This document shows, piece by piece, positions 10,993 to 22,117 of a stretch of 64,000 nt of DNA. Positions within the stretch are counted from its first letter, which is position 1; each line of letters starts with the position of its first letter. The stretch spans positions 1 through 64,000 of the forward strand of contig CP145422.1 of NCBI GenBank assembly GCA_036867785.1, written 5' to 3'. The notes under the pieces were generated by a model. The model was not told where the DNA came from. It saw only the letters and a program-made list of their open reading frames with translations, and ran no database searches. The DNA is from Plasmodiophora brassicae. Lineage: Eukaryota > Endomyxa: Phytomyxea > Phytomyxea > Plasmodiophorida. The position numbers and the translations under genes were made by a program.

Positions 10993-11644
10993 GATATAGC
11001 CGAAATCCTTGTGGCAAAACGTTGCCTCAACCTGCACGATGCTTGCATGCTGCCCGATCGTCTCGGCTGCCTTGACCTCACGCTCATAGTCTTCCTGAGC
11101 CGCCATGCGATAACGCTTTGCGACCCGCACGATGCCATCCCCGGTTCCGTACGCATAGAACAACGAAGACTTCGCTTGGCCAGCGACTGGGAGCACGCCG
11201 TCCAAAATGAACCCGTACGTTTCGCCAATGTAGTGACGGTCCGTCGTGATGAATTGAGACCGCGCCTTGGTTAGGATTCGCTCGGCCTCGTTCTGATTCG
11301 CATGGCGCAGCTCGCCATATGCGGCAACGTCCTTGTCAATTAAGAAATTAAGGTCTCTGGTTGTGACCCGGACGTTGAGCCGTCGCAGGCGATCGCGAAT
11401 GCTCTCGTCTATACACTGGATTTAGCAAAACGGGCGGAAATGGCGTGTAGCCGGTCTACGTACCGACCGGGCGAACGGCCTGGAGGGCGGCCAGGGCAGC
11501 GTCGCGGGCACGCTCGGCGGCGGCGGCGTCGCGCTCCATGTGAGGCAGGCGCGGGTCATCGGGGTTGGCGTCCCGCACGGCCCTGTTCGCGGCCACGGCG
11601 TCGGCGTCGCTCTGCTTGAAAAGCTCCTCCAAAGACTGCGACAT
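10993..11644 (-). pseudogene. Protein-kinase-like gene broken by LTR element insertion
   Basis: The minus strand encodes the start of a kinase-like protein. Exon 1 is 11468-11644, starting MSQSLEELF in a good ATG context and rich in Ala, Arg and Asp. A 52-nt intron spans 11416-11467. Exon 2 runs from 11415 and contains a kinase N-lobe: a GTGDG turn, the β3 lysine in VRVAKRY, the αC glutamate in REVKAAE, and a β5/hinge-like FGYIIM. The coding sequence ends exactly at the LTR border (10992), so the hinge and the whole C-lobe with HRD and DFG are missing. The broken frame reads on briefly into the LTR to a stop at 10915. The donor used here (CCG|GTCGGTACG) is a little unusual; a shifted GTACG donor breaks frame. 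Confidence 0.6.
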
Positions 11645-12848
11645 GATGGCCGCCCACGTCAAACTGGAGTGAAAGTCCGTGTGGACAGACCTGGCCAGGA
11701 AGGTTGTGAGCGTCGCTCCGAGGCTACCAGTCAGGCGCTCCGAGGCCACTAGTCAGGCACTTCAGGTCGCCATCATGTCCGAGGGCAGTGCCAAGCGCAT
11801 GTCGATATCGGGCACGCCAACGCCGGACATGCAGGTTGTTGGTCGATGACGATGATGGCCCGACGGCCACCACAGATGGGGCTCTGCCAGATGTTGTTGG
11901 CGCGAGAACCATGGCACGATTGTCGACAATAGAGTGTACTTACTCAACCGAGAAGCCCGGGCCGCCCGCATGCGAAAATGGGCATGTCGGCGGAGGCTTG
12001 GTACGCCAGCATTATCGTCTGTTGGTGGCGCGCGGCGCCGGCGGCGGCCCACCTTCGCACCGCATTGGGGCGTCGCCCCCCGTGACGACGGCACGTGGAC
12101 GGAAGGATGATGCGTCGCCCGATCGATCCGCCATCGTGTGCCGCACGAATATGCTGGTGCCGAGGGGCGGGAGGGTGCTTGTGGCGTCGAAAGAGAGGAT
12201 GAACGACGAGTGAGGATTTAACTTCATCGGAAAGGAGATGTACATTCGGAGGTCAGGGGTAAGTACTGTTGCAGGGTTGCTGGCCTATCTTGCGGCGACC
12301 AGCACAGCGAAGAACCACGTCGCAGCTTGGTGTCCTGGTTCTGACGAACTTACAGCAGGTTCTGCTGCTCGATGCGAAGATACTGATGCACCACGACTGT
12401 GGAAACAGCTTACCCCACCGAATTAATGAGGACGTTGTCGCCAATGTCGCGTTGCTGGAGAGGTACTGCGTGTACGCCTTCATCGTGACGCCCGTGTCTT
12501 GCTTGAATGCGATAGGCCAGCCTTCGCGACCGTGCCAAACCATAATCAGATAGGAAAGGGCGTTGTACAGCGGGTGTGTCTCCTTAACGAAGCGCAGTCC
12601 GCCACCACGTACATGTACATAGCACCAAGTTACGTCCCTTGGCAAGCGCGCCCATCGACATTGTCTGCATCGAGAACGACAACATCGAACTTAGGGACCG
12701 TGGGCTCGTTGTCGCGCCGAACATGTTCCCTGCTGGGGCGCTGGCAATGACAACCACGCGCAGATTTGGCGACGTGCACATGCGGCCCTTCCAACCGATT
12801 TCGGACCGGGCACCAAGGTCGGATAAGCCCTGACAGCGGGGTGCATTT
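11645..12848. other. Subtelomeric stretch with no recognised gene
   Basis: No family is recognised. The most protein-like reading is on the minus strand at 12253-12645 (130 codons, with an ordinary-looking stretch around WHGREGWPIAFKQDTG), possibly an exon of a degenerate gene. The plus strand has an overlapping short ORF. No long repeat or RNA gene was seen. The last 70 bases lead into the LINE-like ORF. Confidence 0.4.
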
Positions 12849-15761
12849 ATGCAAATTGTGGAGCTGATTGGCCGGTGCTCACTATCGCTCTTGAACTATG
12901 CACTCCGCAGCGATCCCAGTCGCTGGACATTCGTGGTGCCCAACGGCAACGGACGCTCCGTCGTCGATCTCGCCTTGACCCGCGGTCTCGACTCTGCGCG
13001 CCTCAGCGTGGTTGACGCACCGATCAGCACGGCGCATCGCATGCTGGTTGTCGCGAGCGATCACGTCGTGCTGGAACGCGTTGACCCGAAGCGCTACTCC
13101 TGGGCGCGCAGGATGTTCGCTGACCCGGACGATCGCCCAGCCCTGTCGGTCCTGCTGGCCCCGGCCTACAATTACCTACGAGCCCTGTGGATGGATGCCA
13201 CCCTGGATTTCGACGACATCGCTGACCACCCTACCGCAGCCCTGCAGGACGCCGTCGACAGTCTGTACCGCCACACCACTGACGTCCTTCGCGCCGTTCT
13301 CGAGGACATCGCCTGCTGGCCCAGCTCCCGGTCCAAGCGAGGTCGCACCGCAACGATGCGTCCCGACTGGCAGGCGCTGCAGCGCTGCGACCTGCGCTTC
13401 TACCTCAGTTCGATGCGACGCGTCTTTGCAGCCACGTCGCAGCTGCAGCCCAGCCAGCGCCCGTCCATCGAGGAATTCGCCGACCATTGGAAAGCGGTCT
13501 TCGAGAAGCCGGGCGTGGACGACGGCCCGCGCCTGCGTTGCCCGCGTCTCTCCACCGACCTGGACGACGAGGAGCGCCATGCGTTCGGCCCCGCTGTCGT
13601 CACCGCCATCATCAAGCGGCATGAGTGGATGAAGGGGGTCGGCCCGGACAACATACCGATGGACCTCCTGAAGCGTGACCCGGATGCCGCCGGCCCCTGG
13701 ATATCCTGCATGTTCACCTGTTTGTACACTGTGCAGCTCGTGCCGTCTGATTGGCGGTCGGCGCTCGTTGTGCCCGTGCACAAACGGAACACCGAACCCG
13801 CTGACCCGTTGAACTGGCGAGGCATTGCGCTGCAGTCCCACCTCCGGAAGGCATACGAGACGTGTCTGATCACGCACATGCACCTGAAGGGGTGGCTGCA
13901 GATGCACTTCCTGCAGTTTGGATTTCGGCGAGGCATCGGTGTCCCTGAAGCCGTATGGGTGGCTGACGAGCTGACCACCCACTGGGCGTCACGACGCAAG
14001 CCACTGACCGAAGTCCTCCTCGACATGAGGAAGGCGTACGATAGCGCCCGCCGCATCCACGTCTACAACAAGCTGCAGAGGCGCGGTGTGCCGGCCCATG
14101 TCATCGCCGTTCTGCAAGCCCTGTTCGACGGCTGCCACTTCATTATCGCCCTGGACGGGCAGCTCTCCGAGCGGATCGCCGCGCTCGTCGGCCTATTCCA
14201 GGGCGCCATTGGCTCCCCTGATCACTTGTTCAACGTTCTGATCGACGACCTGCCGTACCAGATTGTGTCGCGGTTCGGCGACGAGGGCCCGATGTTCGAC
14301 CACATGCCGGTGCCCTGCCAGTTCTACGCCGACGACACCCTGCTGCACGCCTTCACCGACCAGATGGCCCAGGCCATGATGGACCTCTGCCAGGAGTACG
14401 CGCAGCGGCACGAACTCGAGTGGAACGCGACGAAATGGATCGTCTCCAGGCCGAGGACGTCGACCGCCGCGCAGCCGGCCGCCCTGACCATCGGCGGCAA
14501 CCGCGTCGTCGAGGAGCACGAGCTCGACAAGCCGGTGTGCTTCCTGGGCGCCGTCATGAAGGATGGTCGCCTCGATCATCGAGCCCAGCTCGCCTCGCGG
14601 ACAGCCAGAGCCGAGAAGGCCATGATCGGGATTATGCACTCGGGCGTGTTCAGCACGAAGCACCTGTCGATCGTCCGGAAGACGCGCGTCGTCGGCGCCT
14701 GGATCCGTTCGCGCGCCGAGTACGGACTCGCCATCAGCAACAGCCACGTCGGCCTGCTGAAGAAGCTCGACCAGCTGCAGAAGTCGGCCGCCGCCCTGTT
14801 CTTCGGTGGGTACCGCCGCCGCATCGGCTCGTCCCTGATGCTCCGGTACGCGGGACCCGTGCCCGCCGCTGCCCGCCAAGCCAAGCTGCGCGCCCGGTTC
14901 GCGTTCAAGCAGATCACGTGGTCGGAGCAGATCAAGGATGGCGACCGCGTCCCGTACCTGGTCCGCGTCACGCGTTGGGCGCTCAACAACCCGCGCAGCC
15001 GCTTCAACATGATGCTGAAGGGCTGCAAGGTCTACGCGGACGCGACGGCCATCTACAAGAACGGCGAACAGGCACGCGCGATACGTAACAGCGATGAACT
15101 CGCTGACGTCGAGGCCGGCCGACCGACACGAAAGCGCCCACGCCTGCCCGATCGGCAAGACGCCCTGCTGCAGGCGCTCGAGCTGCACACATGGACCGCT
15201 GCCAACGCGACCTGCAAGCTGATGCGCCTGCAGATGCAGCCGTACAATCTGCCCTTCCCGGCCGCGTACCACTCAGGAGACGACGCGTACGCGGTGGCCT
15301 CCTGGATCACGAACCGGATCCCGGGCTCGAGTGCTCAATGCCGAGGTTGCAACGACCGCAACCTATCCCGGTACCACATGTCGGAGCGGTGCACTGACTC
15401 GACCCGGTTGCTCAGGCCCGTCAGCGATTGGCGCATCCGGGCGCTACACTTCAACAGGGCCGACACCGGGATCGCCATCGACTACGTGGCCATTCAGCTG
15501 AAGTACGATTACGCTCGGCTGACGGCGCCGCCCGCCAGCGAAGCCGACCGCCTGCGCCCTCGTCGGATGCCGGATCCGCGCGACCCGACGTTTCGGCTGA
15601 GCGATCGCCAGCGACGTTGGCTGGCCATCCTGGGAACGTTCATCCACGCCGTTGCCGCCCGATGCATCCGCGGCGAGCCGCTCCCGATCTCCGCCCAGGG
15701 CGACGCAGCGCTTCCTGGGCTGGACGCGACGCTCTGGAACGAGATCAGCGACGATCGATGA
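12849..15761 (+). mobile_element. Non-LTR retrotransposon (LINE) ORF2, 5'-truncated
   Basis: A continuous 970-codon frame. It starts inside the C-terminal part of an AP-endonuclease domain (SVVDLALTRG, then ASDHVV near residues 70-75), so the catalytic N-terminal half is missing. It then has a complete LINE-type reverse transcriptase: NWRGIAL, GFRRGIG, LLDMRKAYDS, QGAIGSP and the catalytic FYADD at about 492-496. Near the C-terminus is a CCHC zinc site (CRGC...H...C, about 831-848). The frame ends at 15761. An overlapping acidic ORF continues in another frame to 16014. The uninterrupted frame suggests a fairly recent insertion, with the usual 5' truncation of target-primed reverse transcription. 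Confidence 0.9.
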
Positions 15762-16014
15762 GGAGAACGAGAACGCGCGCGTCGCCGTTGAAGCCGCTGA
15801 ACGTGTCCTCGACGACCCTGCAATGGCCGGGATCCTGGGCGATGCGAAGGCAAGACCACCCGGCCGCGCTCGTGACGATCCCGTGCTGGCCGATCGCGAA
15901 CATGACGGCGCGAACCCTCCCGGGGACAGCATTGCGAACGGCAACACTGAAGACGACACCATCATGCCCGAAGATGATACCGCCGATCCTGGCGGTGACA
16001 CGGATTATGATTGA
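15762..16014 (+). other. Acidic tail ORF after the LINE RT, frame-shifted
   Basis: Just after the LINE stop codon another frame, open since 15652, encodes a strongly acidic peptide (DEENENARV, then many D and E, ending GGDTDYD) and stops at 16012-16014, inside the left arm of a hairpin. It could be the original C-terminus of the LINE protein after a frameshift, or a chance open frame. It resembles no known domain. Confidence 0.35.
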
Positions 16015-16108
16015 CTCGACGAACAGACTCTGGGGAAGCACAGACAGGACGAATAATCATCATTCGTCATGTCTGTGCTTCCCCAAAGTCTGTTCGTCGA
16101 CTCAATCA
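16008..16108. repeat. 47-bp inverted repeat (hairpin) at the LINE 3' end
   Basis: Arms 16008-16054 and 16062-16108 are reverse complements at 44 of 47 positions, with a 7-nt loop. The left arm contains GGGGAAGCACAGACA. The hairpin lies right after the LINE coding region, where a 3' structure could be read by the reverse transcriptase, but it could also be an unrelated palindrome. Confidence 0.85.
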
Positions 16109-16450
16109 CGACGCGTCAGCTGTATCCTCACTAATACATATAGAAGCCCTTAAGCTCCTACGTTTCGCCACCACACACCACACTAAACGCGTCTGATAAC
16201 GTTGGGTAAGCGGGTTTAACTCTTCCGCAGCGTCGAGCAATCCACAGAATAGACCAGAACCTGAACCCTGCAAAGGTCCCGGCAGCGAAGCCTGAGAAGC
16301 CACCGGACACATCGAGATCAATGCGCCTAGCAGCAGTCGTCCACGATGGTCACCGTCCGCGACGTTTCCATGGGTGTCCGCCGGCCATCAGTGCACACGA
16401 CGCACGCGAGAAGCTCTTTGGCGGTGGTGGCTGCGCGAACGTCGACGCGG
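16109..16450. other. Intergenic, no gene seen
   Basis: Between the hairpin and the convergent minus-strand ORF ending at 16451 I see no recognisable gene, tandem repeat or RNA. There is no clear poly(A) or microsatellite tail of the LINE. Confidence 0.4.
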
Positions 16451-17678
16451 TCATCTACGAGGCCGACACTGCCACAGTCCATTCACGTACGTACCTGATT
16501 GGGGCATTCCAGCAATCAATCCTGGCACAGCTGGGCTCGGGTTCGTGAAAGCTTGGGCAATCTCGTCCAACACCTCGGGAAGTACAGTCGCATCCTCACC
16601 TCGGTCAACTGGGCTGTTGCCCATGCGAGATACGACAGAACCGCGAGCCTCCACAGACAACAGCTCAAGACTCTGCTGGATGTGTTTGTCCGCTTGCTCG
16701 AGGTGTTCCAGAGCATCGTTGTACAGGACGCCCATGCACTCAACCTGGCCAATCAGCAGGTGCACGCGGCCGATTAGGGTACGAAGCGGTGACACCATCT
16801 TCGTGGCTTTCGTCGGCGACATTCGTTCGGTGTCCGCCGCAACGGCATCCTCTGCCAGACTGCAGACGGAGGAGGCCAGGTCCAGAATCCGGGTGTACAT
16901 GTCATACAGGATCAGTCGGTCAACGATCAGCTGATGCAGCATCAACCGCGACGCCGAGATCTGGTTCGCGGTCTCGGATATCGCATTCATCAGGTCATCG
17001 ACCGACACACGGGCCACATTCCAGAAGCGTTGCACGGGCAAGTCGACGAAGTTTGCATCGCGGATCGCGAAGTCGTTCCTCGTATGGAGATCGCGACCAA
17101 ACCGAAGCATATGGTCGGTCCCGAGCGAGCGGACGATGGAAACCAGCTTGTCAAAGCGGTCGCGAGAGACATGATGGTCATGGCGCGGTGGCGCGACCGT
17201 CTGTCTTTCGGGGTCGTTCAATATACCGTCGGCCCAGCTGTGCACGCGGGAGATCTCCCGCGTGGAAGATAACACGTTTTTGATCAGGCGCTGCTCCAAG
17301 AGACGGAACACGGTCGTGAAAGCTGGTGCGTTTGGACCATGACGAATAGGCTGGCGAGACGCGCGATTGTTGGCCGAGCGGTCACCCGACGGCCTGGGGA
17401 CGCGCTGGAGCCGGTCGGTACCGAAGGACCGGCCAACGTCGAGAACGGTGAGGTCAGCTTCGCAGAGGGACGATCGCGCCGCTTCCAGTAGCACGACGGC
17501 GTCAGATATGCCCGCGCGGCGGTCGGCAGGGCCGCCGACATTCCCCCTGTACGGTCGTGCCGGCACGTCAGGTACGCATCGACAACGGGCGCATGGCGCG
17601 GGAGGACCTGGTATCGCATCGTGTGCCGGGGTTGCAGACGACGATGAGTGGCAGTAGGACGGCGAGGGCGACGCGCAT
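16451..17678 (-). CDS. Hypothetical helical protein, possible secreted form
   Basis: The minus strand has a 371-codon frame (16451-17566) with no recognised domain. From about residue 90 onward it is Leu-rich and helical, for example RLMLHQLIVDRLILYD and LEHLEQADKHIQQSLELL. Upstream in another frame an ATG at 17678 starts a good signal peptide (MRVALAVLLPLIVVCNPG). It can be joined in frame by an intron with a GTACCT donor and a TATCTGAC branch, but the acceptor (GGAAG) is weak. Without that join the frame has no ATG until residue 189. It shows a loose resemblance in pattern (FVDL...VSVDDLMNAI) to the N-terminal part of the gene at 19.3-21.1 kb, which may be coincidence. Confidence 0.45.
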
Positions 17679-18949
17679 GATCCCGAAGTGATTTGGTGAA
17701 TACTGACACTCTCTCACGGCGTCGCCAGGTTTCCCGGTCCGGGCACTCCGGTGACATCTCCGCACCCAACAATCCCAAAAATAGGATTACTGTGACGTGG
17801 CGTGCCACGTCTGACGAACACTCGCCACCCTTCTGTCCCTCGTCGCTCTCGTCGTCGTCATCGAGCATGTCGCTTCTGCACACAAGTGTAGTGGGAATAG
17901 ACCATGCGGGCGATGGCCTAGCATTATTCCGAGTCGTCCGAGAGAGATATGTCACCATTCTCGACGTCGTCACCAGCAACTGGGCCCTCCTTTGAGAAGA
18001 CATAGACAATGTACGTTCCGTGCCCGTACCTGCATCGCCTTCACGACAAGCCAACCTCATGTGTTTCCGCGCCTTATGGTCCAGGTTCGACAGGTCCACG
18101 GTGAACAACGACACGTTGGTCTGCAATTGCAGGCTACCCACTCCGTGACGGTAACCGCCTCGAGCAATTACCCGTTGGCGGCGCTGACAATGCTGCGCTG
18201 GACGGTGCCCGACATTACCGTCATCGACATGTCACCGTAGCCGGCATCGACGAGCATCGCATATTCGATATCGCGGGATCGCGGTCGGCTGCAGGTTCAC
18301 CTCCACGACTCGATGCTGTGCTCCTGGATCCACAAGTCGAGGAGTTTTTGAGGCGATGTGGCACGTACTGGCCTGACGAAGACGTGTGACAAGGCCGTCA
18401 TCAAGCGTTCTGTTGGCGCCCGGTCGCCCTGAATAGGTGCTTGTCGTCGTAGCGTCCAACCAGTTCTACTTCGACGCTCGATCGAACAGAACCGCCCGGA
18501 GAAAGACGCACCCGGTACGGGCAACGCGCAACGAAGCGAACTTGCGACGTCATGACCCACACACACACTGGTGTACAGGATGTCGTGCCAGGACTCATTT
18601 GGTTGTTGATGGCGCCCTCCTGCGGCTCCTACCTAGGACTGGTGGACCGGGTCGGGGATTACGTCGATGTGTGCCACTACCGCGCATGGGCAACGGAGGT
18701 CGACTTGGGCCACTACAGCGCACGGCCGTGCACTGTAGCGGTGGGGGGCGGGCAACACTGAAAGGGGGCTGGGCTGACTGCGACGCCGACCACCTGGATC
18801 ACTTTTCCGATCGGGATATAGAGCCACTGATCGGCCAGCTCGCTAGTTTGACGACGTCCTACGAGCACTGCTAGCTGTAGACCGTACCGCCCATCTAAGC
18901 CACGAAAAGCGGCCCGCGAACATCGCACTCGTTTCGAGGGCACGCAAGT
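17679..18949. other. Subtelomeric spacer with no convincing gene
   Basis: Only short overlapping ORFs on both strands are present. A segment at about 18877-18912 (GTAGACCGTACCGCCCATC and onward) matches an arm of the palindrome at 31101-31169, so it belongs to a dispersed repeat. Nothing else is recognised. Confidence 0.4.
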
Positions 18950-19312
18950 GGACAACCAGCAGAGTAGGCAAGCGCGCGCAGCCGGCCAGGCAGACGCTGA
19001 AGCCGGCGACGCCCCTGCTTGCTGGGCTCGCCATCGTGGGATGGTTCAGGTCAGGCAGACGCACAACAAATTGCAGCGGTCGACGGTGGGTGGGGCAGGG
19101 CGCCGTCCCATGTGGGGAGCAGCTGGCCGCAAAGCTGCAGGTCGAGCCCCGCCTAGGCAGGACCACGACTACCCTGAAGGCTTTCGTGATGGACAAGCGA
19201 AGTCACACGACAGCGGACGACTCCTGTCCACCACTTGTCAGAGGCCCTGGTCGCCCAGGCGACAACTCCTACCCATGTCCTGGAGCTTCAAGAACGTCAC
19301 CCAGAGAACACG
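18950..19312 (+). repeat. Dispersed repeat, copy A
   Basis: This stretch aligns end to end, with many substitutions and small gaps, with 21327-21690. Shared landmarks in the same order are CAACCAGCAGAGTAGGCA, GCCGGCGACGC, CCTAGGCAGGACCA, GATGGACAA and CTCCTGTCCACCAC. Parts also resemble 27000-27340 (CCTAGGCAGGATAACAGCTG). The family looks old and degenerate. Confidence 0.6.
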
Positions 19313-21051
19313 ATTCACATGTCCAAATCGTACCGGCAGCTGTCGAAGCAGGTCAGCAAACTGGTCAAGGACGTGTCCGGACATTGGCCGTTGCCGGTCG
19401 ACCTGTCCAAATGGGGCCTGGAGCAGAGGATCATCCTGATGATCTACCATGCGCGCAGCCTTGGTTCCTTGACATATCTTGGTCCAAACAGGAACTCCGC
19501 CGGGGGCAGGTCGTCGAACACACCATCGACGTCGCGGCGCTCCTCAAGTCGCTGAACGCCGGCCTCATCGAATGGGGAGACTTCGCCCACGAACTTTGCC
19601 CGATCGGCGCTGTCGGGGGCAATCTCAGCGAGGTCGGGTGCGCCACCAAGCACACCTTCGAGGTCCTTCGTATTGCGATCGAGTTCGTCGTTCTCACGTC
19701 GAGGAGTCAGGAGGACGCCGCTGACGACAGGATCGCGTCGCTCGTCGGACGCCTGCTGATGATGTTCCAAGACGCACTGAGGAAACGCAGAAACACTATC
19801 GACCTGGCCGGCGACGGCATGGCGACCGATGGTGTCGATGCCGACATCGTCGATGAGGGTAACGCCCCCGCCCGTCGAACAGCGAACAGTCGGCGCGCTT
19901 CCTTGCTGCAGTACCGAGCTGCAACGAGGTCCCGGCGAACTGTACGTGTACTGCTGGCATGTGCACATATTAGTACGACTCTGCTGAACCACTTTGTGTT
20001 TGAACAGAGTAAGAAGGATTTGGATCCAATGTCCAGCGACGTCGACAGCGAAGAACCGTCCCAGGACACCAGCGTCGTCTGCGAGTCGTGGGTGCGAGTC
20101 GTCGTCACGGTCGTCGACGTACACGTTCCAAAGCTGATGTTGCTGCGCAAGCGAGCCGCCCTGCGAAGAAGCCCAGAGAGGTTCGAATCTGTCAATGCCG
20201 CTACTGAGGCGATTAACGCGTGCGCAATCTCAGGTAAACGAACATACAGCTGGCGGACGCGCGAACCGCCCCGCACGAAAGGTCGAGATCGACCCGGTCC
20301 AACAGGTGCCACGTCCTGCACAGGTGAGAGAAACCGTGCAATTGGCATCGACGACGCTGAAGGTGATATTTAGGAGTCGGGCGCTGAGTCGTTACTGACA
20401 GGGGGCATAACGAATACGGACGCGGCCGGCGTTTGCCGGCAGATCTGCTATGCGATTGCACCGCTGCAGATCATGCGTGCGTTGCCCGGCTGGGAACACG
20501 TGTCCGGGCAAGTGCCCTGGGTGGACCTGTATAACCATGTCATGAACCTCTGCCTTGATGCGCAAGTGGCGTCGGATCTGCTCAGTGAGCTCATTCGCCT
20601 GCTGAACGGCGCCGACCGTTCCACCAGATCGTTCCCGGCCGGGCAACAGCATGACGCGGACGACTTCGTCCTGGAGGTGCTTGCGCAGATGGAGGCGTAC
20701 GCTGTCGTCAGATCGACCGGACAACCGATCAGTCGTGAGGTCATTGGATTCGTCGAGTACGTGGTCGACACGTGCATGATCTGCGCGCATGGATCTGCGC
20801 GCCCGCCCTGCGAACTCACGGTGGTGATGCTGGGTGGTTCGCAGGAGCGTATTACGCTCGCCGAACGCGCTTACCCGGGAGCAAACGACGATAATTTCAA
20901 GGAGGTGCTCCTCCAACCGGCGCTGCAATTCTGGCCAGGATGTGGAGCACCGGTCCACGACGTTTCGTTCAATCAAAGGAACGCCGCGGCCGGGCTCGGT
21001 CATGATCGTTCGTCAGGACCCGATGGAGATCGTCCGGCAATCCGGCCCTGA
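19313..21051 (+). CDS. Ubiquitin-specific-protease-like protein, probably degenerate
   Basis: Exon 2 (20402-21051) looks like the start of a USP catalytic core. It has GGITNTDAAGVCRQICYAIA followed by PLQ, resembling the Cys box GLxNxGNTCYxNxxLQ, then QQHDADDF resembling QQDAHEF, then a CxxC (CMIC). No His box is found before the frame ends inside an inverted duplication, so the catalytic triad is incomplete. Exon 1 ends at 20362; a 39-nt intron (20363-20401, branch ACTGAC) joins in frame. The exon 1 frame (helical: WSKQELRRGQVVEHT) is open to beyond 19.3 kb. A better N-terminal reading (WGLEQRIILMIYHA) is in another frame until about 19460, implying a frameshift or a missed intron. I regard this as a relic or pseudogene. 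Confidence 0.45.
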
Positions 21052-21180
21052 CGGCGAGGTCATGACCGAGCCCGGCCGTGGCGTTCCTTGCATTGAGCGA
21101 AAAGTCGTGGACCGGTGCTCCACGTCCTGGCCAGGCTTGCAAGCCCGGTTGGAGGACCACCTCCTGGAGATTGTCGTCGT
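20885..21180. repeat. Inverted duplication, 121-bp arms, within the USP-like gene
   Basis: Arms 20885-21005 (plus) and 21060-21180 (minus) are diverged reverse complements separated by 54 bp. Both read as protein in the same frame: left VLLQPALQFWPGCGAPVHD, right (minus strand) VVLQPGLQAWPGRGAPVHD. Many differences fall at third codon positions. The right arm is therefore a second, inverted copy of the end of the USP-like sequence. Confidence 0.85.
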
Positions 21181-21535
21181 GTCCTGCCTAGGCTGGGCGA
21201 GGCCAGCCTGGCGGCCACCTGCTACACACCGATATACCGTCAGGGATGGTGGATGATCGTGGTCGGAAGGCAGTCGTCCGCGAGGCGGTCAGCAGCAACG
21301 GACGCTGGGTATCGCTGCCGTGCTGCTGGACAACCAGCAGAGTAGGCAGGCGCACCTGCCCAGGCACACGAGAAAGCCGGCGACGCTCTTGCTTGCTGCG
21401 CCTGCCATTCCTGGATGGTTCACCTTCGGGGCGCGAACGTTCAATTGCAGCCATCGACTGGGGATTGACAGGGGACCGAGTCAGGTGTGTAGCAGGTGGC
21501 CGCACTGCTGGCTTCGCCCAGCCTAGGCAGGACCA
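21179..21535. repeat. Shorter inverted repeat pair flanking about 255 bp
   Basis: The sequence at 21179-21228 (CCTGCCTAGGCTGGGCGAGG, then GGCCACCTGCTACACACC) recurs as reverse complement at about 21484-21535. The right member is also part of the dispersed repeat copy at 21327-21690. It directly abuts the 121-bp inverted duplication. Confidence 0.65.
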
Positions 21536-21690
21536 TAGCTGCTTGAAGGCTCCCATGATGGACAAACGACGTCACGCGACAGCTGGCGTCTCCTGTCCAC
21601 CACATGTCACAGGCCCTGGTCGCATCGCATCAGGCGACAGCACGTACCTGTCCTTGACCTGCAAGAAGATCACACAGGGATATCGATCGC
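21327..21690 (+). repeat. Dispersed repeat, copy B
   Basis: This is the counterpart of 18950-19312, in the same orientation, with the landmarks listed there. Two related partial stretches follow at about 21840-22100 and 22165-22360 (GTAGGCAGGCAGGCACC; GGTCGGCGACGACCCTGGCT). No coding frame is shared between the copies. Confidence 0.55.
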
Positions 21691-22117
21691 GTCTACAGGA
21701 GAGAAGCAGGGGGCGTTGTCTTCGTAGTGGATGTGTTGGCCCGTGCAGATACGATCGGCGGCGACGTCAGGAAGGCGTATCCGGGCGTCAATGGCTACGG
21801 TAATCAGGATGACGACACGCCGCTGACCAGGAGGTGAACAGGCGGCCAACAGGCCCTGTTATGGTCGTAGGCTGCCGCGTCGGCCCGTGGCGCCGGTCGA
21901 CGACGACCACTGCGAGGACGCAAGCAGGGCAGACAGGCGCGACAGGTCGTCTGCGACACGCGAGGTGCGAGTCCTGTGCAGAACGTGTGAGGCCCTGGTC
22001 CTTTGCATTAGACGACAGTCTGTACCAGTGCATGGCGTTCGCCCAGACATGCTCGGCGCGTCAGCAGACATCCTGCGGTATGCATCGATGACGTCGCAAT
22101 AGTCGCAGGTACGGCGA

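Noticed and set aside
12639-12833. Missing endonuclease half of the LINE in an upstream frame
   Set aside because: The short ORF has no endonuclease motifs that I can match, so the LINE is better read as 5'-truncated.
14193-15272. 359-codon minus-strand ORF inside the LINE
   Set aside because: It lies antisense to the reverse transcriptase frame and has no recognisable motif.
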